In this document: in pieces, positions 16,247 through 22,918 of the stretch
Position numbering within the stretch: position 1 is the stretch's first letter
Layout: the number at the start of each line of letters is the position of its first letter
Origin: Flavisolibacter longurius
GTDB taxonomy: Bacteria > Bacteroidota > Bacteroidia > Chitinophagales > Chitinophagaceae
Assembly (NCBI GenBank): GCA_014163555.1
Contig: JACJGO010000030.1
Coordinates: 1 to 61,877, forward strand
Length of the DNA: 61,877 bases
Direction: 5' to 3'
Position numbers and translations under genes: made by a program
Notes under the pieces: model-generated
Databases searched by the model: none
What the model saw: only the letters and a program-made list of their open reading frames with translations
What the model was told of the DNA's origin: nothing

Positions 16247-16318
16247 GGATGAATAGCTCCAAGGGTAGAGCATCACGTTGAAGCCGTGACCGTGCAAGTT
16301 CGAATCTTGCTTCATCCG
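16247..16318 (+). tRNA. tRNA-Phe (GAA)-like, CCA not encoded
   Basis: A complete cloverleaf in normal order: acceptor GGATGAA/TTCATCC (7 bp), TA at 8-9, D-stem GCTC/GAGC, anticodon stem TCACG/CGTGA with loop TTGAAGC (anticodon GAA at 16280-16282) and T-arm GCAAG-TTCGAAT-CTTGC. Oddities are a 4-base variable loop, G37-C38 instead of the usual purine A37, and a G discriminator where tRNA-Phe normally has A. It lies only 21 bases before the YkuK-like ATG, so the two are probably co-transcribed. It may be a specialised or decoy tRNA rather than the housekeeping one. Confidence 0.75.
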
Positions 16319-16339
16319 CATGACATAAAAACAAAACCA

Positions 16340-16825
16340 ATGGAACAGCAGCAAACATGGAGGAGGTTGGATGGAACACAGGTCAGGCAGTCGATTGCTG
16401 ACGAAGTGCGGCAGGCGATCGTGAGGGAAAAAAGATTGGGACACCAACTGAAGGTGTGTATCGGCACCGACAGCCAGGTAAAAGGCAGGGAAGCTGAATT
16501 TGCCACGGTGATCGTGTTTATTCGGAAAGGCAAAGGTGGATTCATGTACATCCACAGCGAAACAACAAAGCAGAAGATGGGCATCCGGCAACGAATGTTA
16601 ACCGAGGTGGCGAAGAGCATTGATGTTGCCTACGCTTTGTGCCACCTGTTTACGCTTTATGGTGTGGACATGGAAGTGCATGCGGACATCAACACCAATC
16701 CTGCTTTCAAAAGCAATCGTGCCCTGAAGGAAGCCATGGGTTACATCGCCGGAATGGGTTTCGCTTTCAAAGCCAAGCCCCATGCGTTTGCCAGCTCAAA
16801 CTGTGCTAACAAACTAGTTCAATAA
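16340..16825 (+). CDS. YkuK/DUF458 RNase H-like protein
   Basis: 161 residues from MEQQQTWRRLDG; the longer frame runs back into the tRNA. IGTDSQV followed by FATVIVF, then HADINTNPAFKSN, matches the YkuK (DUF458) family, which has a ribonuclease H-like fold whose acidic residues would bind metal. The activity of the family is unproven. It is sandwiched between a tRNA and two permuted tRNAs and followed by Band-7, AAA and RtcB genes, so a nuclease role in tRNA processing or damage is a reasonable inference. Confidence 0.75.
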   Translation: MEQQQTWRRLDGTQVRQSIADEVRQAIVREKRLGHQLKVCIGTDSQVKGREAEFATVIVFIRKGKGGFMYIHSETTKQKMGIRQRMLTEVAKSIDVAYALCHLFTLYGVDMEVHADINTNPAFKSNRALKEAMGYIAGMGFAFKAKPHAFASSNCANKLVQ

Positions 16826-16892
16826 GTTCTTTACAATATTGTTGATAGCATCAACAAAAAAGCTTGCTTAACGGCAAGATGGAGATTGTCTG

Positions 16893-16922
16893 TTGACAGC
16901 AAACCGGATGTGTGTTTTTATA
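16893..16922 (+). promoter_or_regulatory. Possible promoter upstream of the permuted tRNAs
   Basis: TTGACA (16893-16898) and TTTATA about 18 bases later resemble a sigma-70 promoter of general type. This is weak evidence, since Bacteroidota usually use a different consensus. Confidence 0.25.
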
Positions 16923-16960
16923 GCACCATAGTCCAGACGTAGTAACGCTCTGTATGCTGT

Positions 16961-16975
16961 TGCGCCAATAGCGCA
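16961..16975 (+). other. Hairpin in the leader of the permuted tRNAs
   Basis: TGCGC-CAATA-GCGCA, a perfect 5-bp stem with a 5-base loop, 10-25 bases ahead of the first 3' half. It has the size of an anticodon arm, but its role is unknown. Confidence 0.4.
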
Positions 16976-16990
16976 GTTTCCACCCACATG

Positions 16991-17062
16991 CTGTGTGTTA
17001 GAGGTTCGAGTCCTCTTCCTGCTGTGCAGCAGGATAGCTCAATGGTAGAGTAACAGTTCCCG
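16991..17062 (+). tRNA. Circularly permuted tRNA-like gene A (3' half before 5' half)
   Basis: Order in DNA: anticodon-stem 3' strand CTGT (16991-16994), T-arm AGAGG-TTCGAGT-CCTCT (17000-17016), acceptor 3' arm TCCTGCT (17017-17023), linker GTGC, acceptor 5' arm AGCAGGA (17028-17034), TA, D-arm GCTC-AATGGTA-GAGT, then (A)ACAG-TTCCCGA. The two acceptor arms are perfectly complementary (7/7). ACAG at 17053-17056 can pair with CTGT at 16991-16994, so the molecule would be completed by a join inside the anticodon loop. The 5' side of that loop reads TTCCC, which would give a CCC (Gly) anticodon. Outer boundaries are approximate. Confidence 0.6.
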
Positions 17063-17142
17063 AAGCGCAGGTTCGAATCCTGCTCCGGGCTTTGTGCCCG
17101 GATAGCTCAGTTGGTTAGAGCGCTACACTTATAATGTAGGAG
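17063..17142 (+). tRNA. Circularly permuted tRNA-like gene B, anticodon TAT
   Basis: Order in DNA: T-arm GCAGG-TTCGAAT-CCTGC (17067-17083), acceptor 3' arm TCCGGGC (17084-17090), linker TTTGT, acceptor 5' arm GCCCGGA (17096-17102), TA, D-arm GCTC-AGTTGGTTA-GAGC, G26, then an intact anticodon arm CTACA-CTTATAA-TGTAG with anticodon TAT at 17130-17132. The acceptor arms are 7/7 complementary. All cloverleaf elements are present once and in permuted order, so a mature tRNA needs a join in the variable loop (about 17142 to 17063) and removal of the linker. TAT would read AUA (Ile), which most bacteria instead read with a lysidine-modified CAU tRNA. Confidence 0.65.
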
Positions 17143-17441
17143 TAAGCAGAAGTACACCGCTTCTCAAATGGTGACCAAAACAAAAAGCCGTAAGCTCCTT
17201 CCTTTTCTTCTTTGCTCCGTGAAAGAAGAACAATCCGGCGAACACCTGCAAACAGTTGCAGCCGGTAACGGAAGCCTACTCTTCGGATACTATTAATTCG
17301 GTATTGCAGCAACACAGGTTGTGCATGCCCGGTAGACAGAGTGGAACAGTGGTGGGAAGTTGCCAGCGCAGTTGTTTCCGTGTTTATCGGATGGAAGGTT
17401 TGACGGCTTTTTAAAATTTCGAACGATTAAACAGAGATAAA
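17143..17441 (+). other. Non-coding, hairpin-rich segment after the permuted tRNAs
   Basis: No gene is seen. It holds AGAAG-TACACCG-CTTCT (5 bp, 7-base loop) from 17148, a 9-bp stem TTCTTCTTT/AAAGAAGAA at about 17206-17231, and CTGCAA-ACAG-TTGCAG. It contains no TTCGA T-loop and no further copy of the acceptor arms, so it does not supply a conventional 3' half for tRNA B. It may be the 5' UTR of the Band-7 gene. Confidence 0.4.
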
Positions 17442-18542
17442 ATGAAATGGGTAAAAATCAACGCCTACCAGGTAGGCCTGGTATTTAAGAACGGCGTTTA
17501 CCAGCGAGTGCTGAAAGAAGGAACCTACTGGTTTTGGAAAGCTGAACAGGTGTATGTGTACAACCGGATGCAACCTTTTCATGTGCCGGTGGAACTGAAC
17601 ATCCTGTTGCAGGATGAAGCCCTGGCGCAAATGCTGACAGTTGTAGAAGTAAAGGATAATGAGATTGCATTGGTGTATCAGAACGGGTTGTTTCAACAGG
17701 TGCTAACACCGGGTCGTTACACCTACTGGAAAAGTGTGATCAACTACCAGTTTGTTCATGCTGATGTCAGCAAGATCGAGATCACAGAAAACATTGATCG
17801 GACCGTGTTGCAGAACCGGTTGGTGCAGCCCTTTGTTCGCAGCAGCGAAGTGCAGAGTTATGAAAAGGCACTTTTGTTTGTGGATGGAAAATATCAATCG
17901 TTGTTGGAGCCTGGCGTGTACACCTGGTGGAAAAACAGCATCCCGGTGCAGGTGGTCAAGGTGGATGTGCGGCAGCAACAGATGGAGATCAACGGGCAGG
18001 AGATCCTGACCCGTGACAAGGCTGCTTTGCGGATCAATGCCTGGTCGCAATACAAGGTGCTTGTGGCTGAAAAGACCGTGTTGCAAAACAAGGACTGGGA
18101 AAAACAATTGTATGTGGCCTTCCAGTTGGCGTTGCGTGAATACATCAGTGGTTTCTCCTTTGATGAATTGCTGGAGAAGAAGGAAGGCATGGGGCCTGTG
18201 GTCCTGCAGCGGGTAGCGCAAAAGGCTGAAGACCTGGGTGTGGAAGTTTCCGGATTTGGTATCCGTGATATCATTTTGCCGGGCGATGTAAAGGAGATCA
18301 TGAATGGGGTATTGGTGGCTGAAAAGAAAGCGCAGGCGAACATCATCATGCGCCGTGAGGAAACGGCCAGCACCCGGAGCTTGCTGAATACCGCAAAGCT
18401 GATGGAAGAAAACGCTATGCTGTGGAAGCTGAAGGAAATGGAGTACGTGGAAAAGATCGCAGAAAGGATCAGCAATATCAGCGTAAGCGGCAGCGGTGCC
18501 CTGGTAGAGCAGTTGAAGCAGATTTTCGTGCCGCAGAAATAA
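17442..18542 (+). CDS. Soluble Band-7/SPFH (slipin-like) protein with three repeats
   Basis: 366 residues. Residues 10-33, 74-97 and 141-164 are three copies of a motif of the form G/A-L-V-F-x-N-G-x-Y-x-x-V-L-x-x-G-x-Y-x-x-W-K. Residues about 165-300 match the SPFH domain (VVKVDVRQQQMEINGQEILT, VSGFGIRDIILPGDVKEIMN), and a helical tail (EKKAQANIIMRREETA) follows. Slipins usually start with a membrane hairpin, but none is present here, so this one is probably cytoplasmic or peripheral. SPFH proteins form large ring-shaped oligomers. It is flanked by tRNA genes and followed by AAA and RtcB genes, suggesting a scaffold for RNA repair. A terminator follows. Confidence 0.82.
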   Translation: MKWVKINAYQVGLVFKNGVYQRVLKEGTYWFWKAEQVYVYNRMQPFHVPVELNILLQDEALAQMLTVVEVKDNEIALVYQNGLFQQVLTPGRYTYWKSVINYQFVHADVSKIEITENIDRTVLQNRLVQPFVRSSEVQSYEKALLFVDGKYQSLLEPGVYTWWKNSIPVQVVKVDVRQQQMEINGQEILTRDKAALRINAWSQYKVLVAEKTVLQNKDWEKQLYVAFQLALREYISGFSFDELLEKKEGMGPVVLQRVAQKAEDLGVEVSGFGIRDIILPGDVKEIMNGVLVAEKKAQANIIMRREETASTRSLLNTAKLMEENAMLWKLKEMEYVEKIAERISNISVSGSGALVEQLKQIFVPQK

Positions 18543-18544
18543 CC

Positions 18545-18578
18545 AAAGATCGGGATGACCCTCGGTCCCGATCTTTTT
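18545..18578 (+). terminator. Intrinsic terminator after the Band-7 gene
   Basis: A perfect 11-bp stem AAAGATCGGGA/TCCCGATCTTT with a 10-base loop and a terminal T-run. It separates the Band-7 transcript from the tRNA-Lys that follows six bases later. Confidence 0.8.
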
Positions 18579-18583
18579 AACCT

Positions 18584-18656
18584 TGGCTTGTAGCGCAACT
18601 GGCAGCGTAGCCGGCTCTTAACCGGCGGGTTGTGGGTTCGAGTCCCACCAAGCCAA
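18584..18656 (+). tRNA. tRNA-Lys (CTT)
   Basis: Complete 73-base cloverleaf: acceptor TGGCTTG/CAAGCCA, D-stem GCGC/GCGT, anticodon stem GCCGG/CCGGC with loop CTCTTAA (anticodon CTT at 18617-18619), 5-base variable loop, T-arm GTGGG-TTCGAGT-CCCAC, discriminator A, no encoded CCA. The U1-A72 first pair is unusual for tRNA-Lys. It lies in the same orientation between the Band-7 and AAA genes. Confidence 0.88.
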
Positions 18657-18766
18657 CGAATTTTTTAATGTTTAAAACCTTGTGTTATGCGTGTTCATGT
18701 AATGAAATAGTCTTTTTGTTTGACAAGATGGTGAATAATAATTGATTAAATAGTGCAAACCAAGTT

Positions 18767-19837
18767 ATGGACAATACACAGCAACAGCGAACGTTGGATG
18801 CAGCCTCTGTTTTTGCACAGCGTTACCTGAACAGCAAGTCTTTGTACCTGTATCGCTTCAATGCGCTGCCCAATCTGCATTTTGTGGGCAACATCGATGG
18901 AGAAAAAGCGTACAAAGCATTCAAAGAAAAATTTTCCGACCTAATTGAGTCGGAGTATCAATACCGATGGTTCAAAAAAGAGAAAAAGAAGTACCAGTTT
19001 GATGATACCGTTTTTGTGTTACGCAACCAGTGCGTGGTAGAGCTAAATGGCTATTGCGAAATACTGCACGATGGAAGGCAAGACGATTTTATTGCGCAGT
19101 GCACAGGCTTGATGAATCGCTTCAAGGAAAAGAAAAAGCGGGAGCCGCTGGAAGTGAATCTGATTGTAAAAGGAAGCTATGGACTGGAATTGAAAGCAAT
19201 GGAGATCAAACGAACAAAACTCGATCTCGGCCTTTTTTACGAAGATGATTTTCGGGAAGTGGATAGTATCATTCAAAAGCGATTAAATCAGAAAAAGGAC
19301 AAAGGAATAGTTCTGTTGCATGGCTTGCCCGGTACCGGCAAAACAACCTATCTGCGCTACCTGGTTGGAAAGGTCAGAAAGCGGGTGCTGTTCCTTTCGC
19401 CAAATGTTGCAGGCAACCTGATGGATCCTGATTTTATTGATCTGCTAATCGACAATCCGAACACGGTTGTGATCATTGAAGATGCAGAAAATATTATCAT
19501 GGATCGCAGAACATCCGGAAGTTCATCTGTATCCAATTTGCTGAACATTTCCGATGGGCTGCTGGCTGACTTTTTGAATGTACAAATCATCTGTACGTTC
19601 AACAGTTCGCTGACCATGGTGGACAATGCACTGATGCGAAAAGGCCGGCTGATTGCCAAATACGAATTTGGAAAGTTGAGCACAGAAAAAGCACAACGCC
19701 TGAGCCTTCACCTTGGGTTTGATCAGACGATCACCAAACCCATGACGGTGGCAGAAATCAGCAATCCGCATGAAAAAACGTTTGAAACAAAAAGCGTGGA
19801 AGTGATAGGGTTTCGAAGAGCGGTACTGGAAAATTGA
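18767..19837 (+). CDS. BCS1-like AAA ATPase
   Basis: 356 residues. A unique N-terminal region (about 1-170) is followed by an AAA module: Walker A GLPGTGKT (186-193), Walker B VVIIEDAE (234-241), sensor-1 CTFNSS and an arginine-finger-region MRKGRLIAKYEF that is typical of BCS1-like ATPases. There is no transmembrane helix. BCS1-type AAAs remodel or move folded substrates, so here it may act on RtcB, the Band-7 ring or an RNA-protein complex (inference from context). The downstream rtcB lies 111 bp away on the same strand. Confidence 0.85.
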   Translation: MDNTQQQRTLDAASVFAQRYLNSKSLYLYRFNALPNLHFVGNIDGEKAYKAFKEKFSDLIESEYQYRWFKKEKKKYQFDDTVFVLRNQCVVELNGYCEILHDGRQDDFIAQCTGLMNRFKEKKKREPLEVNLIVKGSYGLELKAMEIKRTKLDLGLFYEDDFREVDSIIQKRLNQKKDKGIVLLHGLPGTGKTTYLRYLVGKVRKRVLFLSPNVAGNLMDPDFIDLLIDNPNTVVIIEDAENIIMDRRTSGSSSVSNLLNISDGLLADFLNVQIICTFNSSLTMVDNALMRKGRLIAKYEFGKLSTEKAQRLSLHLGFDQTITKPMTVAEISNPHEKTFETKSVEVIGFRRAVLEN

Positions 19838-19870
19838 TAAAGAGTATTTATTATAGAACGATGAACAGGC

Positions 19871-19927
19871 TGCACCGCTTCGACTTTTCTTAGCACACGC
19901 TGAATGGAAAAGTATCGAAGCAGTGCA
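19871..19927 (+). promoter_or_regulatory. Long imperfect hairpin in the rtcB leader
   Basis: 19871-19889 pairs with 19907-19927: TGCAC/GTGCA, GCTTCGA/TCGAAGC and CTTTTC/GAAAAG, interrupted by one mismatch and a two-base asymmetry, with a 17-base loop. It ends 21 bases before the rtcB ATG. No T-tract follows, so it is a leader structure rather than a terminator. It could be a regulatory element or an RtcB/nuclease target. Confidence 0.55.
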
Positions 19928-19948
19928 ACCGGAGTTAAAAAAAGAATT

Positions 19949-21400
19949 ATGGCAAAACTTAAATTAACAGGCAAGGAGTTGCGTAAGATTGGTTACCCCG
20001 AAGGACCGGTGATCTCCATTGCCATGAACGTGATGGAAAAAAGTTTCAAGCATCTTTCAAAAGAAGATGCGCTGGAAATATTGAGCGCTGTCCTGCAAAG
20101 TCCCAACCAGTATGCACACGATGGTGTTCTGAATAAAATTGCAGAGGCCCTGTTGCCCAAACCCAAAGTGGGTGGTGACGAATTGCCGCTGGCAGAAAAA
20201 GGAATCCATTTTAATGTGTTCGGTGCCGAAGGTATTGAGCAAGGTGCCCTGCATCAAATGTACACCGCGGCCAAGCTGCCGGTGGCAGTAGGCGGTGCGC
20301 TGATGCCCGATGCGCATCATGGTTACGGATTGCCCATTGGTGGTGTACTGGCCACGGAAAACGCTGTTATTCCGTATGGAGTGGGGGTAGATATTGGCTG
20401 CCGGATGGCGCTTTCCATTTTCGACATCAATCCCAAAGAGTTGACCGACCGGGAACATTACTTTACCCGTGAGCTGAATGAAGCTACGTTGTTTGGAAGC
20501 GGGTCTGTGTTTCAAAAGCCTGCAGACCATGAAGTGATGGAACGGAAGGAATTTGATGAACTGGGATTGTTGAAAGGCCTGCAGGCAAGAGCCTGGAAAC
20601 AATTGGGCTCTTCTGGTTCGGGCAATCATTTCGTGGAATGGGGCGTGGTGGAGGTAAAGGAAAAAGACAACGTATTAGGCGTTGAGCCGGGGGCTTATGT
20701 TGGCCTGCTTTCACACTCCGGCTCACGGGCACTGGGTGCGAATGTGGCCAACCATTACACCAAACTTGCCAAAGAAAAACGGCGCCTTCCCGGCGATGCC
20801 GTAAACCTTGCCTGGCTTTCGCTGGATGAACAGGAAGGCTCGGAATACTGGATGGCCATGAACCTGGCGGGTGATTATGCCTCGGCTTGTCACCAGGTGA
20901 TTCACGACAAGATTGCAAAGCAGTTGGGTCGCAAGCCACTGAAGCGGGTAGAAAATCACCACAATTTTGCCTGGAAAGAAGTGTGGGAAGGAAGAGATGT
21001 AATCGTACACCGGAAAGGAGCAACGCCTGCCGGTAAGGATGTACTGGGGATTATTCCAGGCTCCATGGCCGCACCCGGTTTTATCGTGAAAGGAAAGGGG
21101 GAGATGGCTTCGGTGAATTCGGCTTCGCATGGTGCCGGACGGAAGATGAGCCGGACGGCTGCGTTAAAATCCGTTACCCATAAAGAGCTGAATGATGCCC
21201 TGGCCAAACAAGGGGTAAAACTCCTGGGTGGGGGATTGGACGAAGCACCGTTTGCCTACAAGGATATTCACGAAGTGATGAAAGCGCAAACAGCCTTGGT
21301 TGATACGGTTGGTGTGTTTTACCCAAAAATTGTAAAGATGGATGGGGCACAGCCGAAGCAGTGGAAGAAGGGGAAGAGTGATGCGATCATGGGGGAGTAG
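19949..21400 (+). CDS. rtcB: RNA-splicing/repair ligase RtcB
   Basis: 483 residues from MAKLKLTGKE; the longer frame runs back through the leader hairpin. RtcB joins 2',3'-cyclic phosphate (or 3'-phosphate) ends to 5'-OH ends using GTP and Mn2+. The active-site motifs are complete: DAHHGYG (121-127), GVDIGC (Cys151), GSGNHF (His227), LSHSGSR, ENHHNFAW and SHGAGR with His394, which corresponds to the guanylylated histidine. No archease, RtcA or RtcR is adjacent. The upstream + strand genes (AAA, Band-7, YkuK-like) and tRNAs define its likely pathway. Confidence 0.96.
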   Translation: MAKLKLTGKELRKIGYPEGPVISIAMNVMEKSFKHLSKEDALEILSAVLQSPNQYAHDGVLNKIAEALLPKPKVGGDELPLAEKGIHFNVFGAEGIEQGALHQMYTAAKLPVAVGGALMPDAHHGYGLPIGGVLATENAVIPYGVGVDIGCRMALSIFDINPKELTDREHYFTRELNEATLFGSGSVFQKPADHEVMERKEFDELGLLKGLQARAWKQLGSSGSGNHFVEWGVVEVKEKDNVLGVEPGAYVGLLSHSGSRALGANVANHYTKLAKEKRRLPGDAVNLAWLSLDEQEGSEYWMAMNLAGDYASACHQVIHDKIAKQLGRKPLKRVENHHNFAWKEVWEGRDVIVHRKGATPAGKDVLGIIPGSMAAPGFIVKGKGEMASVNSASHGAGRKMSRTAALKSVTHKELNDALAKQGVKLLGGGLDEAPFAYKDIHEVMKAQTALVDTVGVFYPKIVKMDGAQPKQWKKGKSDAIMGE

Positions 21401-21532
21401 TCTGAACCAAGATTTATAGGATTAATGGGATTTGCAGGAAATAAAAGAGTCGTTCATTATTGAACGACTCTTTTATATAGAAGGCCATCATTTCCTCCCA
21501 ATCCTTACCATCCTAAAAATCTTGGTTCAGAC
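21400..21532. repeat. 133-bp imperfect palindrome with 15-bp perfect core hairpin
   Basis: Terminal 16-base perfect inverted repeat (GTCTGAACCAAGATTT at 21400-21415, complement at 21517-21532), a degenerate middle, and a core TAAAAGAGTCGTTCA-TTAT-TGAACGACTCTTTTA (442-475 of 21 kb). The core can act as a bidirectional terminator between rtcB and the convergent acyltransferase. The outer part resembles a Bacteroidota dispersed repeat. It overlaps the last base of the rtcB stop. Confidence 0.75.
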
Positions 21533-21542
21533 AAATGATGTT

Positions 21543-22769
21543 TTAGACTTTTATATAAATCTTCTTTTTGTCCATCCAATAGCAAATGGCCCACATAAAT
21601 GTAATGATGGTTAGCGCAAACAGCAGGGAACCGATCTTGGGATCGCCGGGTATGAACTTGTATACCTTGTCGTACAAAAAATTCCAGGGATTGGTATAAA
21701 GAGGATCGCCTTTGGCATTGACGCCGTTCGGAATCCGGATCAGCCGCAGGCCTTTGGGCAGAAAAGCGCTCAGCGCAAAAACAAACAGCGCATTTTTCCC
21801 AAACACATCAAAAAATCGGGTCCACCAACCCCGAACACCCCTGATCTCAATAAAATAGATAAGTGTAGCCAGGATGGCGATGGCCATGCCGGTCGTCAGC
21901 ACCACGTATGAACTGGTCCAGATCTTTTTGTTGATGGGAAAGCTGAGTCCCCAGGCATACCCAGACAGCAGAAAAGCCATGGCGACAATAAACAGCCCGG
22001 TAATAATCTGGTAAAGTGGACTAACTGTTGAAACAACTCCAGTGTTTTGACTTTCTGCCGCCAGTTTAGTACGTTTCAGGATATAATTACCCAACAGGTA
22101 GCCAAAGATAACCTGGACAATAGCTGGCAATGTACTGGTGAGGCCTTCAGGGTCAAATGGCACGCCTTCACCCCGGTACATATGCGGCTCGTGAAGGATG
22201 GCCTTGTCGATGGCTGTTCCAAAATACCCTTCCAGGGTGTAAGGGTCAACCGCATCACCAAAAACAAATGTTAGCAGCCAGTACAGCAATAAAAGGATAA
22301 GCCCGGCTAAAAAAGCCCCTTTGGCTTTGAAATAGTAAACAAGAACAGAAGCAAAAAGATAACACAAAGCAATCCGTTGCAGCACACCAAATATGCGAAC
22401 CCCAATGGTGCGGCCATCAGCATTGGCCCAAGTCCAGCTGTTGAAAACCAGTTCTCCGTCCTGGTACCGCACAAAAGGCCACCAGTTCAGGAAAAGCCCA
22501 ATGGCAAAGATGAGCAGGCTGCGTTTGAGCACTTTTCTCCAAAAGATGGCATCACCAGCAGCTTCCAGTCGGGGCATGACAAAAGCCATGGCATTGCCTA
22601 CGGCAAACAGGAAAAACGGAAAAACAAGATCAGTCGGTGTCAGACCGTGCCAGGGCGCATGAGCCAGCGGGCCATAAATATGGCTCCAACTGCCGGGGTT
22701 GTTCACCAGGATCATCAGGCATACAGTGGCACCACGAAAAACATCTAGGGAATAGTAGCGTTGGTTCAA
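21543..22769 (-). CDS. DUF5009/heparan-alpha-glucosaminide acetyltransferase-like membrane protein
   Basis: 408 residues with about ten hydrophobic helices. The start YYSLDVFRGATVCLMILVNN and the following PWHGLTPTDLVFPFFLFAVG are the signature of HGSNAT-like acyltransferases (DUF5009), which transfer acetyl groups to sugar amines across a membrane. Its location next to the exopolysaccharide locus suits sugar modification, but it is transcribed away from that locus. Confidence 0.82.
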   Translation of the reverse strand: MNQRYYSLDVFRGATVCLMILVNNPGSWSHIYGPLAHAPWHGLTPTDLVFPFFLFAVGNAMAFVMPRLEAAGDAIFWRKVLKRSLLIFAIGLFLNWWPFVRYQDGELVFNSWTWANADGRTIGVRIFGVLQRIALCYLFASVLVYYFKAKGAFLAGLILLLLYWLLTFVFGDAVDPYTLEGYFGTAIDKAILHEPHMYRGEGVPFDPEGLTSTLPAIVQVIFGYLLGNYILKRTKLAAESQNTGVVSTVSPLYQIITGLFIVAMAFLLSGYAWGLSFPINKKIWTSSYVVLTTGMAIAILATLIYFIEIRGVRGWWTRFFDVFGKNALFVFALSAFLPKGLRLIRIPNGVNAKGDPLYTNPWNFLYDKVYKFIPGDPKIGSLLFALTIITFMWAICYWMDKKKIYIKV

Positions 22770-22881
22770 GTGGTAAGATTTAGATTAAATGTAAGAGGTG
22801 GCGGATAAAGTTCAGAGGGAAAATTTAAAAGTAAAAGCAGACACCTTTTTATAGCTACGTTGTAGCTCATCGATTCAGCTC

Positions 22882-22911
22882 TTTGAACCCCGGACACAAA
22901 TAGTACTTTCG
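22882..22911 (+). promoter_or_regulatory. Bacteroidota-type promoter, nearly leaderless
   Basis: TTTG (22882-22885), 18 bases, TACTTTCG (22904-22911). The ATG of the acetyltransferase is 8 bases downstream, so the message would have almost no leader. Confidence 0.5.
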
Positions 22912-22918
22912 CCAGCAA

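Noticed and set aside
16826-16990. Sigma-54 promoter, as for RtcR-controlled rtcBA operons
   Set aside because: No GG-N10-GC element with the TGGCAC/TTGCA context is seen, and no RtcR gene is in the window.
17028-17090. Reading this stretch as one ordinary tRNA in normal order (5' half A plus 3' half B)
   Set aside because: Only about 4 of 7 acceptor positions pair, and just about 15 bases lie between the D-stem and T-stem, too few for an anticodon arm and variable loop. The permuted reading gives 7/7 twice.
17028-17142. A permuted tmRNA
   Set aside because: There is no tag-peptide reading frame or pseudoknot region between the halves, and complete anticodon-type arms are present instead.
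17327-17333. GCCCGGT as a third acceptor arm copy
   Set aside because: It is followed by no D-arm and preceded by no T-arm, and one base differs. Treated as chance.
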